Positions 1 to 58,551 of a DNA stretch of 64,000 bases are shown piece after piece (position 1 is the first letter of the stretch; every line of letters begins with the position of its first letter). Under the pieces are notes generated by a model, which saw only the letters and a list, made by a program, of their open reading frames with translations, did not search any database and was not told the DNA's origin. The translations under genes were made by a program, and so were the position numbers. The DNA is from Otis tarda (taxonomy: Eukaryota > Chordata > Aves > Otidiformes > Otididae), in contig CM048554.1 in assembly GCA_026413225.1 (NCBI GenBank), positions 90,003,963 to 90,067,962 of the forward strand, written 5' to 3'.

Positions 1-3000
1 AAGCTGAGGTGGGCTTAATGAAAGTCACTAGGTAAAACATTCAAAATGAAAAGGGGAGCACGGTGACTGTGCTGCTATGTATGAAAATGCCAGTGCAATA
101 GTTCTCTTGCTGTAGCTGCTGAAAAGTCTATTAGACCACCTAAATAATACAAGCTACATTTCATATATAATGTTATACAACTCATCTACAGACAGCTGTC
201 TGCATGAAATGAAGTACTAGTGTAACCTTCAACTACAATTTCATTACATAAGGAAATGTAGCACAAACCTATAAACACACATTCTTCTCTGTTTTGGGAC
301 CATCTTTTTCCATATCCCTAAATTCCTTCACAAGAGTTTTTCCTCCAGGTACTGGACTACATATTTTTCTTTCCTCTCCATCCTTAATTTCAATTTTTAC
401 ACAGCTTTGCTTCAATACACTCCCAACCTTGCTTTAGTTTCACTTTTTTCAGTGTATGTACAAACATCCTAAATAAAGGTAGAGGATTATACAGGTATTT
501 TATTATAATGGCAGGTTTCAGCAATGCCAGTCACAGTCCCTATACCCCATCAAAAACCAATATAATGCAATCAGGGGTGTTCCAACCATGAAGCTAGCAA
601 TTCTCCACCTAGAAAATCAAACATGTACAAGTGGTATCCATAATCCATGAGCACCCACCAACGTAGTTAAGCAAACCAATTCAGTCTTGCTGTTCTATCA
701 CAACTCATTATGATAGACATGGGCAAGATAGTAAACAGCTCAGCCAGCAGATTAGACCCTGCTTTGAGATACGGATGAATAATTTTAGCAAATGTAACCC
801 CCTCAAGCAAAATCCCCACAAAGAACAAACAAAAATCCCAGTTTTAGGTTGATACCCAGTACAGGAAAGCCTAAGCAATTAAAGTCTGGCAAATTTATAT
901 GGAAATAAATTTTTCATAGGTCTTTTAGACAGTTTTAAGTATAGACAGAGCTACTACACTCCCTTTTAATTAAAAAAAAAAAAATCTATATGCAATTGAG
1001 CTAGAAGCAAAAATTCAAGCAGAACAGACTAAAAGCAAAAGGTAAGATCCGTCCCTTGAAATTCTGTCCTGTATTATCTGCAAAAGGATATTCTGCACAA
1101 CAGGCAGCTTCTTGGTTCTGTAGGGTTAGTTCTATATAACAATTCAAATGAAATCAGAGACAAGAGGGGAAAAAAAAATCACTAAAATACTCTGCTGGAA
1201 TGTAGTACCATAGACAAATGTGTGATTATTTTTTTTGAATTTTATTATTCGCTGTTATGTTAAAAAAAAGTCTTCAGGAAGTTCTGAAATATACACATCA
1301 GTTTAAGATTCTCAAAAATGAAACAATTTCTGAATTCTAGTACTAGGAGTTTTAAATATCAAAAGCATATTTTGCAAACAAAGTCAGGGAAAAAAAAATT
1401 GTTTCGGTGGGGGGGAAGTCTCCAGACCTGTTTTTTTTCATGTATCAAACCAGTATATAGCCATGCAATAATTAAAGTCCACGCATTTCATTCCAGGACA
1501 TTTTTTCATGACATTACAGGACAGTAATTTTTTTTTTGTTTTCCTATATCCACATGCAAAAGTAAAATGTCCACCAAGTCCATCCAAAGTCTGTCGTACT
1601 CTATCATATTATTATGTGAAATATTGTCATAAATTTCAGGACAGTGTAACTTACACACAAAGAACAAATAAGCAAATTGCAAGGTTTTCAGATAAGTTCA
1701 ATCTCCACGTGATAAAATAGTAATAAAGAACTTATTAACAATATGCAGAAAATCAAACATTTCAACATGGTAAGGGTCTTAATGTGTCAGAGTCTTCAAA
1801 AGATGCGCAACAAGAAAATATAACAAGGATAATACACAAGAAAATAATTGTTTTCTACCATAATGAGTCAGTTAAGTAACCAAACATTCAGGATTTCATG
1901 CATGAATTCAGCTTATCAGATTTGCAGGGAGAAATGGTCAAATATGCTAAAACATTTCAGAGACTTGGGGGATTTTAGGAGTACTCCGTAGTAGCTTAAA
2001 AGAAAAAGTTGCCATAGAATAGTGAGTTTATGTAGAAGAAACTCTCTGATTTTGGTGAGCATTTTTGAGTGGCAGATCAAAAATGAAAGTAGTCCATAAG
2101 TACAGGCTCTTTAGCACAAAATAAAGACAGGAGAGAAACTAAATGGTTTGTATAGTTCCACATTAGTAGCATGGGAAAAAGTAATAGCCTAAAGAAAACT
2201 AAGTCTAATCAATATATCTATCAGATCAGCGTCTAGTCTGTCATCCTACCAGGTACAGCTCTAAAACCTTTGGTAAATATCTTAATTATTAAATATCTTA
2301 ATGAAAAACAAAGATCTTACTATTAAAAAAAAAAAATCAAAAAACATTCACATTCAGAAATCTCTGCAGTCTATACAGTCTATGCAGTCTATGTTTCCAT
2401 TACAAGCATTTCAGATTGCCTTCACAGAAACCTCACTGTGAAAAGAAAAATACTCACAATAAGCCAAATACAATGCATTATGCTATTAATAAATGTGTGT
2501 GCTATTACACAATAATTCAGTGAAAAGCAAATTAAATCTTAGCATCACAAATTTCAACATTATCTTAAAAATTACAAAATTATTGCAGAAATACTTAAAA
2601 CTACATTGTCTCAGGGTAAAGGTTAATAATGCACAAATAATAAGAATCCATAGCATCTGAATCCTAAAAAAAAAAAAAATAGTTTTAAAAAAGTAGCTGG
2701 TTCAACTAAGTGATAATGGCAGGATAAAAAGCTACAGACATTAAAAGAAAGGCAATACTGTAGAAAAGTAATAATTATCTCTATGGAAGAATGATTCCTA
2801 TATGATTACCATCATGGAACTTCATCCCAACTTCCATTAGAATTCAATCAGCACCACTTGCAATGGAAAAAAAAGAAAAAAACCACATATTGGAGCTATA
2901 AAATAGCTACTAACTATAGACTATGTACCACTACTCATCTATTTGCATAAGTGCCTTTAAATTTGAAGCTTGTAATACAGAATGTGGACAAAAGGGAAAA

Positions 3001-6000
3001 GGTTTTATGAGGAATCCATGGACCATATAATCAGGACTATACTCAATGTTAACAGAAACTACACACAAAATGTCTTTTCTCTAATCAAGATTTTCAATAA
3101 TCAGACTATTTGTCAAGTACAACTTATCAATACATACATGAAAAACAGACACCGGTATTTAAAGATTGATAACTTTTTTTTATATTCAGAGGGAGAAAGG
3201 AAAAAAACAGAACTATATACACAAATGCCTCAGCACTGAGGTACTTCTCTGAAACAACAAAATGTGCAGGAACAAGCAACAAGGCTTCCATTCAAAGCTT
3301 TCTTGAAATACAGAAGAGCAAAAGACATTAATAACTGGTTTCTAAAATGGTTGTATATATTCTCATAACTTTAAGATGTCTGCCTGCAAGCATGGTTCCA
3401 GTGTTCTGTTCCTGGAAGCCAAGCAACAGTCCACAGCACGCTCTCGCAACCTGAAACTACAAGACCTAAAGACACAAGTTTCCTATGGAAATAGTGACAA
3501 AGTTAACTGTCATCACGCAAGCAGTACAACTTTAATCACATTTTATAGGTGCAAGATCCATTCAGCAAGAAATCCAAGGAGCAACATGTAAAATGGCAAA
3601 GGATCAAGAACAGATAGCCAAGAAACATAAACCTCATCCCAGAATACCTGCATTACAATTGCACAGTTCAATGTCTGGTGAGTGCAGTTAATGCATAAAA
3701 AACCCACATCAGGCTCGCTGATCTTGATTTTCCTTTATTCACAGTTCAACAAGATGAAGTAAACTTAAAGTAATGGGAACAACAAGCTGATAGACCAATA
3801 GGTCTGCCAGGACATGCTGCTTATTAAATATAGGACACCAAAGATCTAGTACTGATGATTATTCAATCACTTTGATGACGATGGCTGAAAAAAATTCCAC
3901 CTGTGCATTAAGGAGAAAGTTCTAGTACACACTGTAGAAACGCTCCCATCAAACAGCCTCGATGGAAAACAGGCAGAGAGTTTGCCCTAATCTGCTCCCC
4001 AGTGCTGTATTACCCACTGGTTCCCACTGTGGCTGCTTTCTCTTTTGCTCAGATTTGCTCTTTCCAATGAGAGGGCAGATGTTTTTTCAGCCTTCTGAGC
4101 ATTTATGCTGACCTCTGCAGGGAGGTCTGCAGAACCTGTTCTTCAGAAGAGCAAAGCAACACCAAGTGCCCAGAAGAACATACACCCCTTCACTTGTCTG
4201 TAGTATAGGGTCCTAAAGAAGCAACTTCAGAATTACTATCACTGATAATGTCAATCCATAAACTATGTTTCTGCAAAGACACCACTATTTTTTTTTCAAA
4301 ATTCACAGTTATTCAGGTTCACAGTAACCCACAAGCCCTTAATACTGCAGTTCAGTTTACAGTGCTTTCATTACTAAGTCATGAAGGAATAATTCTCAGC
4401 ATTTCTTTGCACCACAGTAGCGACAGTTCAGAGAAAGTTGGAATATGACTAATTAGGTAATAAATGCAAATCTGCATCATCATGCATGGCAAATACTTGC
4501 CTTCTAAATAATACAAAAGCACAAAACTGTGCACTTGCAAAAGCGAAAATGGCAGATTGAAACTAATCCATTTAAAATTTAAATAACATGCTCAGCTCAA
4601 TTCAGGGTGAACAGAATACAGTAATTTGCACAATCCCTTAAGAGTACTTAATCCTGAGCTAGATTTCCCATTTCCAGTAACATATGCATTTTGATACAAA
4701 AAACATTACAACTCCAGAATTTTACTCTGAATATGACCAATGAAGCACTGGGAAGCATGCCACAGGCTTTTTAATCAATACCACACCACCCAACAGTTCA
4801 TAGAAATAGAAATCCACACAATCAAATCTCCCCCAAGCTTCCAAGGGAATCTGTTAAGTATAATGAAGGGGAAAAAAACAGTTTTGTCTGAAAATTTAAC
4901 TTCTGAAAGGGAGAAAAAAGTATTTTTAAACAGTTTTGTAGGTTATAAAGTAACAAATTTTATAGATATTTCATATACTACTTATGTTTCGGTTTCTTGA
5001 GCAGCACCTTGAGGATAGATACAATAATAACACAGATGGTCAATCAAGTAGTAGGAAAGTGTTACCGGCCTGGATAGGGATTGACACCTTTGCTGCAGCT
5101 GCACTAAATGCAGATGTCTGCATGCACATGCAACAGCTGGGGAGTCAGCAGAGCATGGTCAAGGCACAAGTTTTCTTATCAGCAGTGTATGTTGAGAAGC
5201 ACATTAATTTCACGTGTTCATGTTCACAGTTGAAGGTATAAAGGGGAGAAATCACTCCTGATCCCAGCTCCCTCATACGTGAAGAAAACACACAGCTGTA
5301 GGATGCTGATGTTAGAACAGCACAGGAATGCACTCTCTCCCTCAAAAAAACAGTAATCCGCTCTACGGACAGCTAACTCCTCTGTCTTTGAATCATAACT
5401 GCTGTATCACTCATACCTCAGCCCTAGGGAATAAAGCAAGAGCCTTAGTCAGAAATCAGTGAAGACTGTCAAAGTAAACAAGAGTCTTACAAATTTTTTA
5501 AGTGGCCCATGAAATGACATAGTGCTTTGAGAATGTACATGTAGACAAGAGGCTCGGTAATCTAAAGATGGTCTTCACAGTTACATTTCCTAAGGAAGCA
5601 GCAAAGGCAGCACATACTCTTTAAACAAGCTTGTGTCACTTTTATAACACATAACAATGCAACTTTTTATGCTGATCTACCCTGCTACATACGGGGAGTT
5701 GATGTTGGGTTCACTTTCAATCCTCTAGAGGTAAAGCACAAAGAATCTCATGCTGTCTCATTCAGAAGCACTACACCAGAGCTCTATGCACGTGCAAGCT
5801 GTACAATCCATTCAATTTTTCTTGTGAAAGGCTTCAGAAAGATTACAGATCAGTGTGTGTTTTAATGTATATAAAATTCTTTCTACACTCTAATAAGAGT
5901 AAACTGTGGATGGACCTGCCTTGCAAAAGGCTTGGTTCCACCTCAGTAAGGGAAATCTCCAACTTGCATCATGAAAAAAAGAAATATAAATAAACCCATT

Positions 6001-7823
6001 TTCCTTCCTTTTAGGAACAGATCTATAAATAAGGACAGCTGTATGACACTACTGAGATCTTGCATTTCTTCCATATGGCTGAAGTAAGCGGCTATGGTGA
6101 CTGAGCAAAAATGTCCTAAAAAAAGGTTTAAAAATTTTGCTCAAGTCAACAACCTAAAATAACTACATGGAACTACCCAGGTATCTCACAGTATATCACA
6201 TCACACTGCAATGTCATGCAGAGAGAGAGCAAAAAGCAACCTGACACAGTCACAAAAGCAGATTACAAAAACAGGAGGTTAGGATACTCATTGCATCAAG
6301 TCCGCAGTGGATCCAGGCTTCTCAACTAAGGCATGATGAAAGGCTTGCTTAAGAACCTAAACACACAGTTCATACATACAACACTTTATTATTCTCTGCC
6401 TAAGCAACCACAACAAATTATATTCTTCCGAGACGGAAGTGTGCTTTGAGCATGCTGATAAATCTGCTAACACTGAACTGACAGCAAAGTATCATGGCTC
6501 TGGGGACAAAAGCTCATGTGCTACTCAGCTTTTCAATTAGATATGGTGTTAAGGGCACATGTTCAAGAGGAGCAAGACCTGGATTCAATACCTTGTCAGC
6601 ACATGGGTTCTCCAATTCAATCTTTCATCTCCCTGGGCTGTGACCTTGTTATCAAATTATAGGATAAACTGGAAGATCAGCCTGCTCATATTCTATTGCT
6701 GTTACTACCTTAAATCATACAGAATAAGCACCAGACAACAGTAAGAGAGAAAACAAAAGGGAATGTGATCATTCCTCTAAGGAGGGCACTCTATAAAAGG
6801 AAAAGGTCCTGGGTTCCCATCTTTGTCTTCAGAATGCTGTGTTTTATTAAAAGGCTCCAAGTACAAAAGGCATAAAAATCTGGCAGATTCAACTAGTGAC
6901 AGTTTCAGTCTGATCCGAGTCTTTCAAGAAGAACAGTCTGTTTAAGTGATCCTGACATACAGGTACATTAGCTCAAATCTAAGCACATAACCAGAAAATA
7001 AGTAATGTATTAAAAACTGTTCTTGTCATCATAAAAAAAAAAGCCATATTTTTTTTTAAAAAAGTTTCTCTGGTACAAACAATTCATAAAATTCAGAAAA
7101 ATAATCACTTCAGAAGTTAGTTTTCCAAGCACATGCAATCTCAGATATACAGCTCAGAAGAGATATCATATCAAGCTTTCAAGCATCAAGCCTATCAAAC
7201 AACATATGCACAGAAGTCACAATTTCAGCAGTTTGCAACATGTTCAAAATGACAGATTCTGACTGAAGACAGATAACTAGGGAATATACTACATTTTATA
7301 CAGTTTAACTTTTTTACCTGTCCAGATTTCTGTCAAAAGTAAAGTACAAAACACAGGTCTAAACTAACTTAAGTGACTTAAAATATTTCTTGTATGTCTT
7401 TTTAAGCTGTCAGCCTGTAAAATCAATGGTTTCTCTTGATCCAGAGCATGAATGCTTTTTTTTTTAAAAAAGGCTAGATAATCTTGAAAGAGGCTAGAGG
7501 CTATATAAATTTTCAGGGGCAAGGGACTGTTCATATCTATTGCCTTTAAGTAAGGAAGGATGTCTGTCTTTCACAGAAAGCTTTCCCAAGTTAAATAGTA
7601 ATGAAGTCTTATGTAAAAAAAATAGATATGTATATAAATATACACACATAGATTCTTTGCTTTTATTCTAACAAAGGTATGTCAGACTTTTTTTTTTTAG
7701 CAGGCTAACTTCTTATGCCCTTTCTGTCAGCAATAGATGTCATATAGTGAGGGTGCAATTTATCTCACCTGACTTTACACTACACTCATCAATCAAGGCT
7801 CTCTTAACCTTTTTTTTTAAACC

Positions 7824-7847
7824 TTTTTTTTTTTTAAAAAAAAAAAA
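7824..7847. repeat. Perfect T12A12 palindrome
   Basis: Twelve T followed directly by twelve A, preceded by another T run (from about 7810). Low-complexity DNA in intron 8. Confidence 0.85.
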
Positions 7848-8898
7848 GAAGACATTTTACAGAGGCCAATTTGTCTCATTCCAAAATAGGCTGCTGAAAC
7901 AGCTGGGATGAATGACCCTCAGGAGATAATCTTTCTCTAGAATAGCTCTATGAGCTACTGTAACTAGTTCAAGCTTCAAAACTCATTCTTAGACATCTGA
8001 AGATTAACAAAAGAAAAATCTAGCCCTTGTTTGCATGTTTACCCATCCCAGGAATTGTACCAAAGAGTAGGTTTCAATTACTGCTAGGATCCATTCAAAG
8101 CCCATGGCAGTCTGGTCAAGGCAGGTGCGCCTTCTAACGCAGGCGACAAATGCTACCCTATTCCAGAACCGGACATAATCTCAAAACCTTTAAAATATCA
8201 GTAAAATTAGGCAGTAATTTCTATTTATGATCACTATATTTATTATTTATTTATTTTTCACTCAGAGCTATATATTCATAAACATGCTCGTAGGAGCAAT
8301 GTTAAGTCAAAGCAGCTGGTTAACTTGGCTAAAAAGAGGCCTCTGGTGGCAGTTGTAAAGTATAGCTTCCCATAATTTTAGGAAATATGTATTTCGATGA
8401 CATAATTTTCTATAGAGAAACAGGTACAGAAAGTAGACTAAGCGGTTAGATTTGCAGTGAAAATGTTGACTTATTACTGCTCATCTCCAAAGAACTAACC
8501 ACTTCAGCCCATCCTTCTTCATGCCTACACCACAGTTGTCAAATTAGTCTTAAAGCTGCATATATTTCTGGTTAAGTAAACCATCTCATTTTAAAATAGC
8601 TGCATTGAAAATGTCAGTGTTAAAGTTATTTCATTTCTAAAGATAGTAACAATTAAGTTAATGTTATGAGGACTGCTCATTCCCCAACACCAACCATGAA
8701 GGCTCCTCTATTTTGTTTAAAAATTACACAGACTGACACGGAAAATATAGAAATATTTCTATCTAAAAACACAGCATTTCTTGGACAAGCATAAGAATAA
8801 AACAAGCCTGCTGAGTAAAACATATACTGGCAAATGGATACAACTTCTGTAAAATTCAATTCCTTTAATAAAGCTTCATGACACTGACCCATATGGAA

Positions 8899-9404
8899 CA
8901 CAGAATCACAGAATAGTTTGGGTTGGAAGGGGCCTTTAAAGGTCATCTAGTCCAACCCCCCTGCAAGGACCAGGGACATCTCCAACCAGATCAGGTTGCT
9001 CAGAGCCCCGACCAATCTGGCCTTGAATGTTTCCAGGGATGGGGCATCCACCACCTCTCTGGGCAACCTGTTCCAGTGTTCCACCACCCTTGTTGTAAAA
9101 TTTTTTTTCCTTTTATCAAGTTTGAATCTACTTCCCCCTATTTTAAAACCATTGTCCTATCACAACAGGCCCTGCTAAAGAGTTTCTCCCCATCTTTCCT
9201 GTAGGCCCCCTTTAGGCACTGGAAGGCCGCTATCAGGTCTCCCTGGAACCTCCTCTTCTCCAGGCTGAACAGCCCCAACTCTCTCAGCTTGTCTTCATAG
9301 GAAAGGTGCTCCAGCCATCTCATAATTTTCATGGCCCTCCTCTGGACCCGCTCCAACAGGTCCATGTCCTTCTTATGTTGGGAGCTCCAGAGCTGGACGC
9401 AAAC
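8899..9404 (-). mobile_element. CR1 LINE, 5'-truncated 3' end
   Basis: In minus-strand orientation it ends with the CR1 tail (reverse complement of cacagaatcacagaatag at its left edge) and the conserved GGTTGGACTAGATGACCTTT-type block. The frame 9138-9365 (minus) encodes the end of the CR1 ORF2 protein, with [20 protein letters not shown] and [18 protein letters not shown]. It is 5'-truncated near 9404, as is usual for CR1. Sense to BCKDHB transcription. Confidence 0.93.
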
Positions 9405-10088
9405 TTGTTCAAGCTTAAATCAAAGGAGCCCTTAATGTAAAGCGAGGGATAAACCTTTGGCTATGCTCTAATTGTTAATGCTGTAAATAACGCAAAGACA
9501 AAAACATCAGCATATAGAAAATTTCAGAGCATTGCAGTCCAAAAATACATTCATCAGCATTCGTACTGTTGGATGGCAGTCACGTAGCACCTCTTCTCTC
9601 TCAGTTGTCAAGTAGCTTGACAAAAATTGGTTTCATGGAAGAGACTTCAGACTGATTTTAATAAGGTAGCTATGGAAAAGACCTACCTATAAAAGTGCTC
9701 TCAAAGCAGCAATACTAACATTTATTTTGCAGAATCTAAGTTTATTAATGTATTTATAATGTCAAAAGTACTTCATCAAACAGGTAAGTGAAAAATGAAG
9801 GGAAAAAAAGATTACAGGCACTGTAAATAATGCACACAAAAAATTGCTAATTCAGGACATTAGGAAAAAGGTTAGACAATAATCAGGAGGGGGGGAAATC
9901 AAGTTTTACAGATATAAGGTTTTGTTTGCTGGTTTTTTTTTAATTTCCCAAGTGGTACTTTTAAAAGCGTACCTTGGGATTCTTTCTTACATTTACAAAG
10001 ACTTTTGGGAAATACTCCCCTCTCCATTTCCTTTACAGTCTTTCCTCCCAACAGCTCTTAGTTGCTGAAGAGAAAGCAATGCGAGGTG

Positions 10089-10124
<36 letters not shown>
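10089..10124. repeat. Poly-A run, 36 bp
   Basis: Uninterrupted A36 on the plus strand (T36 in the BCKDHB sense). No recognisable retrocopy precedes it. Its exact length may be affected by sequencing error. Confidence 0.9.
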
Positions 10125-10128
<4 letters not shown>

Positions 10129-10825
10129 TGCAGACCAAGGCGTATCTGAGTACAATAACCACTTCCCATGGTTTCTCACTGTATGGAAATGCAAATACCA
10201 GTTTCAGCTGCCCAGTGCTCTGAAAGAAATTCTTTACAGAAACAAAGACTCCCATAGCGCAGACAAGGACTTCACAGTACCCATGAATTTCAAACCAGAT
10301 AGTCTGAGAACAATAAACGCTGCCTTTTCTCCCCAGCCCAAGAATTCATATGCCTTAAATCAAAACACTTATTTCTAGAAATACGGATAAACAAAACTAA
10401 GACACACTATTGCAGACCTAAAACTAGATAAAGTTCTTGGTGTAAAACAGCAGGGAAAAAAAAAAACCCAAAGATTTCACCTGATCACCACAGACAGCAA
10501 AGATGATAGAAAGAGTGAGAAATCATGGAAAAGCAGTTTTTAAGTTTGTTTAAATCCTGCCCTCTGCTTCAATGCAAATAACATGTATTCTAACACTATT
10601 TTGAACTCTGAAACATAATTCTCTTTCAATACTAAAGCAAATGTTTGGTCCATGTAATGTGCATTTACTTTTCATACATGACACAGAACAATATATACAA
10701 CACAGAGCAAAAATGTAGGCCTTTAAAAAACTTAAAGAACAAAGTGATCATTATTTGTATTAAAATTGTTGTTATTAGTGGGGGGTTTTTTTGTGTTTTT
10801 AAATTAACATGCATCATTTCCATAC

Positions 10826-57604
<46,779 letters not shown>

Positions 57605-57702
57605 CGCCACCGCTGTCAGGGGGCCGCCGCTGCCGCCGCGCGTTCTAAAGAGGCGGGGTCCTGGCCGAGCTTCCTGACTGGCCAGCGGCGGGTGGGGGAC
57701 GG

Positions 57703-57711
57703 ACCAATCAG
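57703..57711 (-). promoter_or_regulatory. CCAAT box (inverted relative to BCKDHB)
   Basis: The plus strand reads accaatcag, so the gene's sense strand reads ctgattggt, about 100 bp upstream of the ATG. CCAAT boxes in either orientation bind NF-Y in CpG-island promoters. The motif is seen directly; binding is inferred. Confidence 0.55.
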
Positions 57712-57733
57712 AAGCCCCTCTGCGGTGGGTGGA

Positions 57734-57761
57734 GGGGAGGGAGGGAGGGAGGGAGGGAGGG
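57734..57761 (+). repeat. GGGA/GGGAGG simple repeat in the promoter
   Basis: Several consecutive G3-G4 runs separated by single A on the plus strand, which is the BCKDHB template strand, about 130-157 bp upstream of the ATG. Such spacing can fold into a G-quadruplex. If it lies within the 5' UTR, the RNA would carry a CCCU-rich tract instead. Confidence 0.8.
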
Positions 57762-57776
57762 GTAAGAACTGGTGTA

Positions 57777-57790
57777 CTGCGCGTGCGCGG
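57777..57790. promoter_or_regulatory. NRF-1-like site, upstream copy 1
   Basis: The plus strand has ctgcgcgtgcgcgg, close to the palindromic NRF-1 consensus YGCGCAYGCGCR. It lies about 175 bp upstream of the BCKDHB ATG. NRF-1 drives many nuclear genes for mitochondrial proteins, which fits this gene. Binding is inferred only. Confidence 0.5.
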
Positions 57791-57888
57791 AAAGGGACGC
57801 GGTTGGGGAGCGGGGCCGGGAGGGGACGAGGCTACGTGCTCGGCACGCGGGGAAGTTGAAGCCACGCGCTGAGGGCGGGAGCGGGCGG

Positions 57889-57901
57889 TGCGCCTGCGCA
57901 G
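57889..57901. promoter_or_regulatory. NRF-1-like site, upstream copy 2
   Basis: The plus strand has tgcgcctgcgcag; its reverse complement ctgcgcaggcgca is close to the NRF-1 consensus. It lies about 290 bp upstream of the start codon and about 110 bp from the other copy. Confidence 0.5.
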
Positions 57902-58535
57902 TAAGGGGCCGTGGCCGGGCCGGGGAGTGGGGCTGGGCGCCGGGCTGGGGGTCGTCGGCGGCTGTGAGAGGTGGCCGTTGCCTTAGAGCGGCAGCGGCAG
58001 TGCTGAGGGTGGCCCTGTGGGCTGGGTAAGGGGGTGCTTTCCCCCTCTCATCACCCCTGCTGATAACGGTGTGCTGGGTGCATCAGGGAGTGGTGAACTG
58101 AGCCTTGCCTCTCTGCCGGTGCTATCGCAGCCATGGCTGAAGAAAGGCTTCACCTCTCTTCTTAAACGTTTTTCTTTTCTTCCTGCGGGATTTTCGTATT
58201 GCTATCTCAGCACTGAGAAACACTGATCAAATGGTAGAAGTCCTCAAATTCTACTCCAGCAGGTGGCCTGGAAAGATAAAAAACAATTAATGGACAGACT
58301 TCAAGATGTCTGTGTGTCTGTCAAGCCTCCTCTTAACTGCATATCTAACCTCTCTGAGTCTCTCCTATTTCTCATCATTCTTCTTGTCTGAGGTCTTCTT
58401 TTTTCCCTAAACACTCTAGCTCCTACCTTTGTTACTTTTTTGTAATGAGAGGGCTCATGTGTAACCCCTTCTGAACAGGGCCTTGTTTTAAACTCTATGA
58501 AATCAAATACGTATCACTATTATGATTAAATACTC

Positions 58536-58551
58536 TTTTTTTTTTTTTTTT
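58536..58551. repeat. Poly-T run, 16 bp
   Basis: T16 in the upstream flank with no associated element recognised. Confidence 0.85.

Larger units (their letters stand above)
1..10825 (-). other. BCKDHB intron 8, partial
   Basis: At least 10.8 kb follows the exon 8 donor without any sequence resembling exon 9 (human SVIKTGRLLISHEAPLTGG). AT-rich throughout. It contains one CR1 (8899-9404), a T12A12 palindrome (7824-7847) and an A36 run (10089-10124). Short open frames on both strands have no recognisable family. Confidence 0.85.

Noticed and set aside
8339-8360. Further CTCF-like site (ctctggtggcag)
   Set aside because: Only the GGTGGCAG part matches; the 5' half of the motif does not.
9974-10378. 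134-codon open frame with a lysine run
   Set aside because: The lysine run is simply the A36 homopolymer; the rest resembles no family.
1-10825. BCKDHB exons 9 and 10
   Set aside because: I looked on the minus strand for the conserved coding sequence around ISHEAPLTGGFASE and the C-terminal KMINY region and found nothing similar.
57605-57865. N-terminal extension of BCKDHB upstream of the chosen ATG
   Set aside because: The frame is open upstream but contains no ATG; it opens only at a GTG. The chosen ATG has a strong Kozak context and gives a normal presequence.
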